44,161 bases of DNA from positions 629,878-674,038 of the forward strand of contig NW_006766896.1 in NCBI RefSeq assembly GCF_000275845.1, written 5' to 3'. The notes below the pieces were generated by a model. The model was not told where the DNA came from. It did not search any database and saw nothing but the letters and a program-made list of their open reading frames with translations. The stretch is from Dichomitus squalens LYAD-421 SS1 (lineage: Eukaryota; Basidiomycota; Agaricomycetes; Polyporales; Polyporaceae). Each line of letters opens with the position of its first letter. Position 1 is the first letter of the stretch. Both the position numbers and the translations under genes were made by a program. Shown piece after piece: positions 34,769 to 44,161 of the stretch.

Positions 34769-35028
34769 CGTGTCTTGTCGTCCTGCGAGCCCGAGACGAG
34801 GATTGGGAAGAGAAGGAGGAGCGGGGAAGACGCGTACGTCGGCGCAGCACTGGCAGCGAAGGCCACGGCTACAAACGACGCCCCGGACCGCACCGTGCCG
34901 GGAAAGTACGGGCACTGATTTGGCATGGTTGCCTAATTCGGATCGAGCATCTGAGGCGAGATCAATCTTGAGGACGCTGAGTGCGCGCAGAGTCAAGTCG
35001 TCGAACGAGAGATCCGGGCGTGCACGCT
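34769..35028. promoter_or_regulatory. Short divergent promoter, VTI1 and prefoldin 6
   Basis: Only 260 bp lie between the two ATGs, so both housekeeping genes must share this region. Homology with the duplicated copy ends inside it (about 34937), so the copied VTI1 carried only part of this promoter. Confidence 0.6.
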
Positions 35029-35583
35029 ATGGCACTAGTTCTGCAGGAACGTCTCCAGACCGCCTCGGCCGACTTTCAGAAGATACAAAACGACCTCTCG
35101 CTCGCAGTCGATGCCCGCCAGAAACTCGAGGCCCAGCTCTCCGAGAACGAGCTCGTCAAGAAGGTGCGCCCTTGATACTTGCCTGTCTCCTCTGGGACTC
35201 AGACGTCGGATGCTGCTTTCACAGGAGTTCGCATCGCTGACTGAGGAGAACACCGTCTACAAACTTGTCGGGCCCGTGCTCATCAAGCAGGACCAGACTG
35301 AAGCAAAACAGAACGTCGATACGCGCTTGGGGTTCATCCGCGGTGAGATGTACGTCGTGTTGCCCCCTCTAGGACCATTCGCAGTATTGATACGAATGCG
35401 ACTACACAGCAAGCGAGTGGAGGGGCAGTTGGAGGACTTGGGCGAAAAGTCAGAGAAGAAGAAATTGGAGGTACGTCCCGTCGTCCCGTTTCCTTTCACG
35501 CAATCTCCCAGCTAAACGTCCGCATTTCCCAGCTCGTCGAGATCCAGGCCGCCCTCCAACAACAGCCAACCACTGCAACATGA
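35029..35583 (+). CDS. YKE2: Prefoldin subunit 6 (123 aa)
   Basis: Four exons: 35029-35163, 35225-35349, 35410-35470 and 35533-35583, totalling 372 nt (123 aa), as expected for prefoldin 6 (Yke2/Gim1). Two coiled-coil helices (residues about 1-50 and about 70-115) flank a beta hairpin with VYKLVGPVLIKQDQTEAKQN split across exon 2. LVKKEFASL and EENTVYKL match the family signature. Prefoldin is the cytosolic hexamer that hands unfolded actin and tubulin to the CCT chaperonin; subunit 6 is one of the beta subunits. The ATG at 35029 gives the standard short N-terminus. It is convergent with uS17m (130 bp between stops). Confidence 0.95.
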
Positions 35584-35712
35584 TACAGCGCCGCCATCCC
35601 CCTCTCTGCCCCTTCCCTATCCTGCGTCCTCCCTGCCCGTTGTCGTTTACCGCATAGCGAATATTAAGTCAATCGTACGAAATCCGGAACCCAACGTGAT
35701 ATACCGTGTGTA

Positions 35713-36184
35713 TTATGCTGTGGCAGTAGCATTGGGTTCCGTTTGTAACCGCACCGCAGCCTCAGCCGCCTGGCGGGCGTGAAGCTCCTCGCGTGCGCGC
35801 TCGGGCGACTTGAGCACTTTCTCAAGCGTGAACCGTTTCCGGGCAGAGATAGGAGGGCAATTGCGGATGAGGACGGTGTCGTTTAATCGGAGCTCTAGGA
35901 GCACATGGATGCGGTTGGTTTTGAGAGAATGAAAAAGGGAAGTGAGGGAGACGTACGGCTTGTCTCGTCATGCGTAAGGTACTTCTTGCTCCGTTCCAGT
36001 CGCTGTAATGATTCAAAAGCGGTAAGCGATGGCTCTCAGTGCATTGCGCTCCCGAGTGGTAAACGGAAGAGCGACATACCTTGCCAGTCTTTGCGTGTGT
36101 GATGAAACGGGAAACGGTGACAGTCGCGGTCTTGCTCATGTACCCGACCTTCGTCACCAGGCCAATGAACGACATGGGCGGCAT
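35713..36184 (-). CDS. MRPS17: Mitochondrial small ribosomal subunit protein uS17m (110 aa)
   Basis: Three exons: 36184-36080, 36002-35957 and 35894-35713, totalling 333 nt (110 aa). The S17 OB-fold is clear: FIGLVTKVGYMSKTATVTV at residues 6-24, SRFITHAKTGK, then RLERSKKYLTHDE (KYLxHDE is typical of S17) and NDTVLIRNCPPISARKRF. A C-terminal Ala/Glu/Arg-rich extension follows (LEKVLKSPERAREEL), as in fungal mitochondrial S17. It binds the 5' domain of the small-subunit rRNA. The start at 36184 (MPP) is preferred; a second ATG three codons later (36175) is possible. Confidence 0.92.
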
Positions 36185-37143
36185 TTCGGATATCGGATAA
36201 ACGAAGGGAAGCAAGCAGGAAAGTGTAGACGCAAACAAGGAGGCTGGAAAGCAGGGGAGAGCAGGACGAGAGAGACGGAGAACACAAGCGTGGACGAGTG
36301 CCCCCTCAGCAGGCGGAGTCGACTGCTCTTCGCACGTGACGCCTCTTGACCGCTGGAAGAGCTCAGCGAGGAGACGGAGTCGCAGAAAGCCGTTCGAATC
36401 GTTCTGCGTTTGTTCTCCCCATACCAGATCCCTGCCCATTGGTCGTGGCGATGGCGAAAAGCCAATATTGCATGCTACTGGAATTTCATCACGTTGCCTA
36501 TAGCAAGGGGGTTACGCCTCCACTGTTGCAAATCGGCCGCAGTAAGACGAAGCGTTAACTATGAAGCTTCGCGTTCACAAGGAGATTGCAGTAAACATGA
36601 TTATGACCGCATCCTTCCTACAGCACCGGAGACTCGGCTAGAAACTCCAAAGGACACCGAAGGGCACGCGATGGGTAGTCGCTGAGTTACTGTAAGCTAG
36701 CGCTCTGTCTGATCACAATATGTAAGTCACAATCGCGTCAGGCCGCTGCCGCTAAGCACTATGGATGCGCGTCGGGTCCCGCAATCTCATGGTCGCAGGC
36801 TAGCTCGACAGACTCGTCTGGAAACTTCGTTTGGCACTCGGAGAACATACGGTAAAGCGCTCCTCGACCAGTCCGTCCGTTCTATGGCTGATGAGCAGGG
36901 GCGTGAAAAGATAAAGCTATTCTTCTGAGCAGATACTCGCAGCTGTGTTGCAGGTGTTGCAGGTCGTTGGAGAGGATTTAGCGGTTCGGGAGCCCGACCA
37001 AGTCCGAGGCAGAACAACCGCGAAAAGCGCACACGTGGCGAGCGATGACGTCTGTTGTGCGACTGTTGCGGTGAGCGTGCGCTCAGTATATATTCCCTCT
37101 GACCTCCTCCTCGACGCCTCGTTCGCCTTGATCAGTGTTCACC
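36185..37143. other. Intergenic, divergent promoters of uS17m and Mn-SOD
   Basis: No gene seen. A TATA-like run (tatatatt, about 37087) lies 57 bp upstream of the Mn-SOD ATG, which has a good context (CACCATG). Confidence 0.5.
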
Positions 37144-38258
37144 ATGTCCGTGCTCACCACCATCGCTCGCTCTGCTGTCCGTGCTGGCCGTCCTGTCGCG
37201 CGTATTCCAACCGCGTCGCTCTCTCTCGCCGCCCGCGGCGTGCACACCCTTCCACAGCTCGACTATCCGTATAATGTGCGTGCCCGTCTTCCTATCATCA
37301 ACACCCTCCGGTCGTCCTGATCGATATCCCGCGCACAGGCTCTCGAGCCGCACATTTCGGGTCAGATCATGGAGCTTCACCACAAGAAGCACCATCAGAC
37401 CTACGTCAACGGCCTTAATGCCGCCGAGGAGGCCTATGCTAAGACCGACTCTCCCAAGGAGCGCATCAAGCTCCAGTCTGCCCTCAAATTCAACGGCGGC
37501 GGTCACATCAACCACTCTCTCTTCTGGAAGAATCTCGCCCCTCAGAGTCAGGGCGGTGGTGAGCTCCCTGCGGGAGCCCTCAAGGAGAAGATTGAGGCTG
37601 ACTTCGGGAGTGTCGATGGTGAGTGCTCAATTTCCGCTCGTTACTCTTGCCTCCTCGTTTCCTTCTGTGAGACCGCTCGCAAGTGCATAACATTCGCTTG
37701 GTAGTCATCGCTGGTGGTGCAGGCAGGCCGTGTACCGGTCGTACCCGGCTATAAGCCCGTACTTCCAAGCCGCACCAGAAGTTCGTCATCATGCTACGCT
37801 CCCGTAGAGCGAATGCCGTAGGGCCCCTTGATAGCGATACGCGGCATCCGTCCTTTCTCTCCCTCCACCCTTCCAATGGCGTATCGTGCACGCAGCAGTA
37901 AACTGATTGCTTGCTGCAGCGTTCAAGAAGAAATTTAATACTGTTACCGCCGCCATTCAGGGCTCCGGCTGGGGCTGGCTCGGCTACAACCCCGAGACCA
38001 AGAAGCTCGAGATCGTCACCACCCCCAACCAGGACCCTCTCCTCTCCCACGTCCCCATCATCGGCGTCGACATTTGGGAGCACGCCTTCTACCTCCAGTA
38101 CCACAACGTTAAGGCTGACGTGAGTAGTCTTTGGTCGTCCTTGAGACAGCGCGGAAGCTGATGTGCCGGATTATCGAAATGCGCAGTACTTGACTGCGAT
38201 ATGGAACGTCATTAACTTCAAGGAGGCCGAGCGCCGTTTCCTTGAAGCGAGCAAGTAG
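37144..38258 (+). CDS. SOD2: Mitochondrial manganese superoxide dismutase (227 aa)
   Basis: Four exons: 37144-37275, 37339-37618, 37920-38119 and 38187-38258, totalling 684 nt (227 aa). It converts superoxide to hydrogen peroxide and oxygen in the mitochondrial matrix. Residues 1-34 are a basic, hydroxylated presequence ([26 protein letters not shown] marks the mature start). Metal ligands are visible: His in [14 protein letters not shown], His in [11 protein letters not shown], and Asp and His in [18 protein letters not shown] and NQDPL agree with the Fe/Mn family, and the Mn type is expected from the targeting and fungal context. Intron 2 is 301 nt, far longer than its neighbours (62-67 nt); I see no gene in it. 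Confidence 0.97.
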
Positions 38259-39123
38259 GCTCGCGGGCGCCGGCTACACTCCGGAGCTGGTGGAAAAGCT
38301 TCGCCAAGGTAGACGACGGACTTGGCTGTACAGTACGAGTTTCTTTGTTAGAACAAGGCGCTATCGGATACTCGTTTCCTATCATCGGCTGGAATTTTCC
38401 GACCGACAACGTATCCCTCGTAGATCCGAGGCAAAGAAGTCCATCGACAGCTCAGCTCGAGGCACCTCTTAGTGGGAGCTCTTTGCCTGAATATAAGGGA
38501 CCTTGGGGCGGTGTCTCTCTTCGGTTCCGTGAAGGCCTACAGGCACATGCGCCGTTTGCCGCGCACATTCCGTCCAAGTTCGATAATTCTATGATTTTTG
38601 CGGCGGATCTGATAGCAAGCTTCGACTGGTTGCGAGCAATGCCCCCGGGGGCTTTCATGAGCTCGCAGTATTCATATATGCGATGTTGACTGGATTATCT
38701 GCGGCCGCTTTCGCTGTCGTCAGGTCAGGTCACTCGAGTATACATTTACTCTCTCTTGAGCCCCGAAACACATCTCCTCGATATAGTGTCCACTCTGCAC
38801 CGTCACCCTAGAGCTTAAGGTTGTGAAGAGCAGTACGCGATCATTAGTACTAGTAGTTTCGGGCGGTCATCTTGTCCTGCACCCCGGGCTCGCTCGAATC
38901 CGAGGAGATGACGTTGTTCACAGGCGCTAGAGTTGCCTAATCGGTAAATCCCTCATGGCTGGCCGCTGAGAGCTCCTGAGGGCCACTGATCGCTGGACGC
39001 ATTGAGAGGCAATTGATGGGGAATGATGAACTAGTCGAACGTTCTGTGTATGGCAAGCGAGCAACCTTGGTCTTCGCGTTCCTCTCCCTCCCGATGACGA
39101 GACAATTGGACGACTTCGGCGAA
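38259..39123. other. Intergenic between Mn-SOD and deaminase gene
   Basis: One plus-strand open frame (about 38345-38689) has somewhat protein-like composition but no ATG, intron or homology that I can recognise. No gene is called. Confidence 0.45.
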
Positions 39124-39183
39124 AGGCTCCTAGTCGTGGGCGGCTAACGACTTGATCTCAAACCACCGTCGTCCTCGCTGTCC

Positions 39184-41336
39184 ATGGCTCATACAACTTC
39201 CCCTTCACACTCCAGGGAGCCCTCGGGTTCTTCTCCCTCCCCCCTGAGCTCAGAACCTTCTTCAGTGTCCCCATCCTCCCCTGACTTTGAATCTTTCTTC
39301 TCTGCCGCTGATTCTGAGCTTGATGTTCGCCACGATATCGCGCTCCTCTCATACCTCCTTAGCCATACTAAGGTCAAAGATCGGAAGTCAGCCGCCAACG
39401 CCAAGGCTCTTGCGGCTTTGGATCCTTGGACTTACTTGGCATTCATCATCAACACCGGGGAAGCACCCTACGACAGGGCTGGTAATAAGGTCATCGCGGT
39501 CACCGGCCGAATCGATCGCGACACGATCACTGCGGCGCTGGTCGCTCGCAATACATCTCCCCATCGTCTCCCACCGGACACGCCGTCACTCCAGATCAAA
39601 TCGCTGAAGCCCGTGAACCCTAAAGACGGAGCGTCCATGCTGAGGGAAGCTATTCGGAACCCCGAGTACGTCTTCATGAAGCGTGTAGCTTACACTGCGA
39701 CTAAGTAGGACTACAGACGTCCTTCTATGGAGTGCCATATCCGCGATGTTATCACCGCTCTCAACCACTTCGTCCATTCTCCTCCCGCGTCCTCGGCCGA
39801 AGAGTCCAACCACAAGCGGGTGCAGACCATGCAGTTCTTTTTCTTCATCGCGAAACGCTGCTGCCTCAAACTTCGCGCTCGTATTGCGAATGGTAGGCGC
39901 ATGTGGTCTGCGCATCCCACATCCCTTATACGCGAGTGGTACGCGTCGGATCGCAGCCGATCTCCCCATCCTCAGACACTCGCACTGCCCGCCTTCTTGG
40001 AGCAGACCTTAGAGAAGGATTACCAGCTTTCGCCAGCGATGGAGCGCCGTCGGTTATCGGGTGACCGGATTCTGTATATCGTTGAACCGGAGAACGTATT
40101 GCGATGGGCCGAGATGTTGGTCCAGTGCCAGGACAACATGGACAAGTTGTTCGCGTCTCTTTCGCAGAGTAGCCCTGAGGCTCAGTCCCTCGCTTATGCT
40201 GCGTATATATCGGCGGCAATCCTCGATGCGGTCTTTCAGAATGGCCTCCTCGAGGTCCTTCTCACGGATGGTCTTGCACGGCATATGCAGGAGAAATATA
40301 TGGAGACTGTCGGGGAGCTGCGGCCGCCGATGCTGAACAGTTAGGTCCGCGCTTTCAATGATCTTCGACTGTACTAACAACTCGACACAGGCCTTTTTAT
40401 GTCACTTGGCGCAATTCGCAAAGGGGTTGTACCCGAAGAGATCGATACAGCGGCAGTAGAAGACCCAGAAGTAGCCGATCCCGATGACAGCGAAGGCATG
40501 TCACTTTTTATCTTTTACGAGAACTGACTCTTATGTTTTTTTCACAGACGAGCTGATGGCCTTCGAGAACAACAAGGAACACGTCATTCGCTATCTGAAG
40601 ACTCTGGCGATTCCCTTTGCCGCTGCTAGTTTCCTGGTCCACTACTGCCACAAGCTCTCACCGTTGTCGCTTGACCTAGATGTTTATGTGGTCTACGCTT
40701 CGTCCTCCACCCCCGCTGTCACCCAGAGACACATCCGAGAGTTTAAGGATGGGTTTCTACAGCATTTTATGTTCCCAGATGAAGTGAAGGAGGAGATTGA
40801 CCAAGCTCTTTCATCCCTGAAGTTCCATTACATCGGCTCTTTGCATGCGGAGGCTATCGTCATGGCGCTAGCATGCTCTGTCCACAATGGAGTCCGAGCA
40901 GAAGGAGCTGAACTCCAGCAGCAGCTGTCTTATCTCACACCCGTTTTTGAGGTTAGTGTAATCTTCGCTGAATGTTAGTCCTGATATCAGTTCTGGTACT
41001 CAAGGTTAACAGGTGCCTTCAATCCCGATCGGAGTCAGCAAGAAGTGTTGCTTCTGCTGTGATCTCCTTGCATCTCTCCTCACGCGCTCACAGAGTGGCG
41101 GAAGACTTAGCTTTCTTCTTCAGGGTACACACTCTACTATTTTTCCCTGGATCCCCCCTGATGGTATTCCCCTTGAAGTGCTGAAGGAGATGAGGATTCA
41201 GCTTTTGAAAATTTTTCATAGCTCTATCACTACGTATGTGAAGTCAGTGCCGTCTCTTCAAACATCACCAGCACAGTCTGTGCGTGAGCTGTTCCCCCTC
41301 GCCTCACCTTCGGATGTAGACAGGTTGTTTTCATAG
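39184..41336 (+). CDS. OTT_1508-like deaminase-fold protein (645 aa)
   Basis: Five exons: 39184-39665, 39717-40339, 40391-40495, 40548-40951 and 41013-41336, totalling 1,938 nt (645 aa). Intron 1 (GTACGT...ACAG) removes an in-frame TAG. Intron 3 needs a GC donor (GCATGT at 40496). The C-terminal part has the zinc-site pattern of the deaminase superfamily: HAE at residues 503-505 (SLHAEAIVMAL) and a double CxxC in SKKCCFCC at 547-554, followed by GTHSTIFPWIPP. This order and spacing matches the fungal OTT_1508-like family (from memory of Pfam OTT_1508_deam), predicted to be deaminases but of unknown substrate. The first 400 or so residues are helical and unrecognised; the first 35 are Ser/Pro-rich. 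A deleted copy lies at 33085. Confidence 0.82.
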
Positions 41337-41676
41337 TGGTGAAAAGTAGTAGCAATGATCCTAGCCTTTGTACTGGAGAATGGACTATGTCAATGATACG
41401 TGTCATCTTGCATCCATCGGGCATCGTAACACGTTGCCTTACTGCACAACCATGCAAAGGAGATGCTCATGACTCGAGCTTTGGCAGGCATTGACGAAGA
41501 GCATACACCAGGCTCGCTAATCAATCAAGATACAGCTATGAAGTCAGGCAAGGATATACATAATTTACAGCCATCGCCATCCGAGCAGTATGACGCCAAC
41601 ACCCACAGCATCGCCCACTAGGCTATCCGCAGTCTAAACCCGAGATGCCAATCCATTAATTGACCATATCGAACAC

Positions 41677-42898
41677 TCAGCAGACAAGCTTGGAGAACAG
41701 GATGACGAGTATAAGGAGGACGATGACAACGATGATGGCGGCGGTGACGACGCGCTGCTGGTACATCCTAAATTATATGCGTACGAGACGCAGCGCCCGA
41801 GCGAGACACAAACGAAACATTCAAGCGTATCGTCAGCGTTAGATCCATCTATACGACACGGGTGAACCTGGGGGTGAAAGTACGTACCGTCGGATCATCT
41901 TGAGCGTACCCGACGCGCGGTCAATAGAGGTATCTGCCCGCTGGAGCTGCACACGCAACGCGACGGCGGAATATGTCAGTCAGACGTAGCCCTAGTACGA
42001 CAGATGAGGACAGTGGGATACACCGTATCGCGCGCGCGTTCTGAATCTGCTGACTTGGCCCACGCAAACTCCTGAGGATGTCCGCGCCCTGCTCCTCCGT
42101 CCCGAGAGCGATCCTCTGGCTCTCCAACAGCCGCCTGCTCCCGTCCTCCAGCAGTTCGGTCCCCGCAAGTAGCCGTGTGCGGTCACTCGTCGCGCCGTAC
42201 GGCTCGTCCGACGTGGGCGTGCCGGGCAAGTCGGGTCGGGCGAGGAGTCCGGCGCGGGAGAGTTGGGCGTGAAGGTCCTTGGAGAGCTTCTTGTAGCGAG
42301 TGAGGTCGGCTTTGGAGGCCTTAATGCGGGATTGGTACGAGGGGCGGAGGGACTGGGGGATGCCTTGGATTTATATCTCCATTTGGGAGACCTAGACAAG
42401 TGATGCGTTAGCACATTCATATGGTATCCATGACGGCCACATTTGATAGACAGAGCGAATAGCCCGAGAGGGAAGAGCGAGAAAAAAGGTGACGCGAAAC
42501 ACGCCTGCAAAATGCGTACCGTCCAGCGCAAAGCGGTGCACGGATACGGATGACCAGGCTTGTGAGATATCCCACAGACGTCTGAACGCACCTTCTGTTA
42601 CGACACCGACGACCGCAGATGTCTCATTATTTCTTCATGGCACCCTTGGGCGAAGCAGGCCCAGTACTCTTCCCTTTCCTCACTCCAGATGGCAAACAGC
42701 AACGCAGAGCTAGTGTGGGACACTTACCATCTCGTCTGCCTCGTCGAGCTCCAACTCGACTCTGCGAAGGGCAGCCTTGCGCTGCTCACTCTGGCCAGCA
42801 TCCTTAGCATCACCCTCGAGCTTGTCGCGGATGCTGTGGATGATCTGCTTGAAGTCAGACTCGTATGAGTTGAGGAGGGCGGTGGGGGAGTTGTCCAT
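41677..42898 (-). pseudogene. VTI1 duplicate, disrupted
   Basis: This is the second copy of VTI1, with the same exon plan. Exon 1 (42898-42728) is intact and nearly identical in protein. Exon 2 (from 42391) has a TAA at 42371-42373, the seventh codon, where the intact copy has GAA. Further on, the zero-layer Gln region LRGQREQI is changed to LRGPSQQI. An extra GC in a CG run before the exon 2 donor shifts the frame, and exon 3 has lost one Lys codon. The membrane anchor is still readable but diverged, ending in LVC. The damage makes a working SNARE very unlikely. A short exon-1 peptide could be made. Confidence 0.9.
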
Positions 42899-43035
42899 CG
42901 TGTCTTGTCGTCCTGCGAGCCCGAGACGAGTATCGGAAAGAGAAGGAGGAGGGAGGGAGTGGGAAGGACGTCGCGGCGCAGGCCACGGCTACAACGACGC
43001 CCCGCACCGTGCTTGTTTGGCGCAGTTGCCTGGTT

Positions 43036-43315
43036 GGGATAAAACAGGAGCCGGGTCATTCGCATTGGCAAATTTGTCGATCGGGGCCATCTCGCGCAGA
43101 CGGTACTCATCTTACCCATTTGAAGTCATCTGGAAGAGGATGTAAGTCGGGGGCCTCACGCAGCCGGATAGATGGATGCGGTGGGGCGAGGCGGTGATGA
43201 GTATCTGGGGGTTGAGGGGATGGAGGGGGTTCTATGTTGGCTTGACCATTATCCAGGATACCTGAAGGTCGTATCGATGACTGCAGTTAGCTTCGCGGTA
43301 TGGCAATGGGAGAGG
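43036..43315. other. Spacer between duplication and SET3 fragment
   Basis: No gene and no clear homology to the rest of the window. It marks the breakpoint between the VTI1 copy and the displaced SET3 fragment. Confidence 0.45.
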
Positions 43316-43640
43316 CGGTGTGAGCGGGGTTGTACTCATCTCCCAGGAACTCCCTCTCTTCCCGTCCGCCTCAAACTCGACCGCCCTCCACCGCCCTCGG
43401 CTCCGCCACTTGCTCCCCACCCGCACACGCCGCCGACACATCCGCGCTCGTTCTATACTGCGCGCGGGGACATCTCGCCAAGCCGCCGATCTCCGCGATC
43501 CTCTGCACGTCGGCCGCTACATCCCTCGCAGTATCCTCGTAAGTTAGGTCCTCCCCGTCTCGCCCCAAGCGCGCCTCGAGCGTTGCGGGAGAGCGGTGGC
43601 TACGCACCCCTTCCGATGTGTGCTGGCGGCGGGCAGAACG
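43316..43640 (+). pseudogene. Displaced fragment of the SET3 3' coding region
   Basis: Closely resembles 32187-32509 within the last exon of the SET3-like gene. In the frame of the original it encodes the Pro/Arg-rich tail, with HTPPTHPRSFYTARGD and ARRPLHP shared. About 27 bp of the parent (around 32240-32266) are missing, and there are many substitutions. It ends abruptly at 43640, in the middle of the GQNAP region, where retroelement sequence begins. It has no start codon or PHD/SET part and cannot make a SET3 protein. Confidence 0.85.
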
Positions 43641-44005
43641 TATAGCAATGTAACTCAGCACGCGTTATACGCGGGACTTGTATATTGTAATACCTATAGC
43701 AATGTAACTACAGCGTATTAATCAGTATGAGTACGTAGAATAAGTAACAAGCATATGCTCACCTCAGCACGCGTTATACGCGGGACTGAGGTGAGCCAAC
43801 GTGAATCGAAAGAGTTAAGTACACATTTGTAACAAGACGTCCATACTACAAGATGAGTGAGACGTGGCATTCGTAAACAAAACGGGGTGAATCCGCCAAG
43901 GCGGGACAAGGCGGGACAAGGCGCGTCAACGGCGCGACAAGACTTGTCCGCCCGAAACACGGCCGAGGCTCGCACCACGCTTGCCTCGCCGTACGCACTC
44001 CAACA
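43641..44005 (-). mobile_element. Ty1/copia 3' LTR (inner boundary uncertain)
   Basis: Read on the minus strand, the pol stop codon is followed by a purine-rich tract (GAGGGGGAG) and then TGTTGGAGTG at 44005, the usual start of a copia LTR. The LTR runs toward lower coordinates and contains tandem GGCGGGACAA units (about 43901-43922 on +). Its other end is not clear: no matching CA terminus is obvious, and homology to SET3 resumes at 43640, so it is placed there. Most of the element lies beyond the right edge. Confidence 0.65.
43757..43796. repeat. Near-perfect palindrome with second core copy at 43654
   Basis: Arms GCTCACCTCAG (43757-43767) and CTGAGGTGAGC (43786-43796) are perfect inverted repeats. 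They enclose an 18-nt loop that itself has CGCG on both sides of TTATA. The core (CTCAGCACGCGTTATACGCG and the next five bases) is repeated at 43654-43678 with a degraded right arm. TATAGCAATGTAACT is also present twice (43641 and 43695). Confidence 0.9.
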
Positions 44006-44012
44006 CTCCCCC

Positions 44013-44161
44013 TCAAGCAGGTGCGAGACCAAGGGCGGCAGCAAAATGTTTGACCTTGACGGAGGGGAGCGCCTTCGTCAGGATGTCAGCCGTTTGATCG
44101 TCGGTAGGGCAGTAGATAAGTCGAATGTCGCCGGCGTCGATGGTGAAACGAATGAAATGAT
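44013..44161 (-). CDS. Ty1/copia polyprotein, C-terminal end (partial)
   Basis: The minus-strand frame enters from the right edge and stops at 44015-44013. The 49 residues read HFIRFTIDAGDIRLIY, then CPTDDQTADILTKALPSVK and a short tail. This is the well-known C-terminus of copia RNase H (HxIR... PTxxQxADxxTKxLP). The element is in minus orientation with its body outside the window. Whether it is intact cannot be told from this end. Its LTR sits directly against the displaced SET3 fragment. Confidence 0.93.
   Translation of the reverse strand, partial: HFIRFTIDAGDIRLIYCPTDDQTADILTKALPSVKVKHFAAALGLAPA

Larger units (their letters stand above)
33041..34937. repeat. Segmental duplication, copy 1
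   Basis: Homologous to 39124-43035. The left end (aggctcctag at 33041) matches 39124. The coding start 33085-33242 matches the deaminase gene, and from 33243 the sequence matches 41381 onward through VTI1 to its 5' flank. Relative to copy 2, about 2,030 bp (39351-41380) are absent. Divergence includes many substitutions and small indels, so the event is not very recent. Confidence 0.85.
39124..43035. repeat. Segmental duplication, copy 2
   Basis: Homologous to 33041-34937. It holds the complete deaminase gene, then at 41381-41676 a non-coding stretch matching 33243-33523 (3' flank of VTI1), then the decayed VTI1 copy and part of its promoter to about 43035. It also contains the 2,030 bp missing from copy 1. 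Confidence 0.85.

Noticed and set aside
38345..38689. Open frame after SOD2 with protein-like composition
   Set aside because: No ATG, no splice support and no recognised similarity.
1..44161. tRNA, rRNA or CRISPR features
   Set aside because: I saw no convincing A/B box pair with cloverleaf, no rRNA-like block, and no spaced repeat array; a tRNA scan would settle this.

Overview
This is nuclear DNA of a filamentous basidiomycete, most likely an Agaricomycete of the Polyporales type. Genes are GC-rich and cut by many 48-64 nt introns with GTRNGY donors and CTRAY-like branch sites. The core genes (SYM1, a SET3-like PHD/SET gene, VTI1, prefoldin 6, mitochondrial uS17, Mn-SOD) are fungal. The accessory families (a GYPLW/GDVG module, F-box, WD40, an OTT_1508-like deaminase, a Ty1/copia element) fit a mushroom-forming fungus. 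The species cannot be named from sequence alone.

Left third (1-17.1 kb): after about 1.7 kb of repeat-like or empty DNA come five members of one lineage-specific family, here called A to E. All share an N-terminal module of about 360-390 residues and the same exon skeleton: intron phases 2,0,0,0,1, with small exons of 42, 57 and 76 nt that are nearly invariant. The C-termini differ. A (1716-4873, +) and B (5129-7905, -) are tail to tail and end in an eight-blade WD40 propeller. C (8838-10693, +) and D (11947-13795, +) end in an unrecognised domain of about 150 residues. E (15638-17094, -) stops about 30 residues after the module. D keeps every splice phase but has two in-frame TGA codons.

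Middle (18.8-32.7 kb): an F-box/WD40 fusion gene (-), a second F-box-like gene (-), a 13-bp minisatellite in the divergent promoter between it and SYM1, SYM1 (+, Mpv17/PMP22 family) and a 1,583-residue PHD/SET protein (+, SET3-like).

Right third (33.0-44.2 kb): housekeeping genes (VTI1, prefoldin subunit 6, uS17m, Mn-SOD) are interleaved with a segmental duplication. One copy (33.04-34.94 kb) has intact VTI1 but only the first codons of a deaminase gene. The other (39.12-43.04 kb) has a full 645-residue OTT_1508-like deaminase but a broken VTI1. A displaced fragment of the SET3 3' end follows and abuts the LTR of a copia retrotransposon that runs off the right edge.

The most promising candidate for an undescribed system is the five-gene array: one conserved module carried with three kinds of C-terminal end, in inverted pairs with one decaying member. 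That pattern is typical of fast-evolving recognition genes. No function is known to me, and the recognition role is inference.
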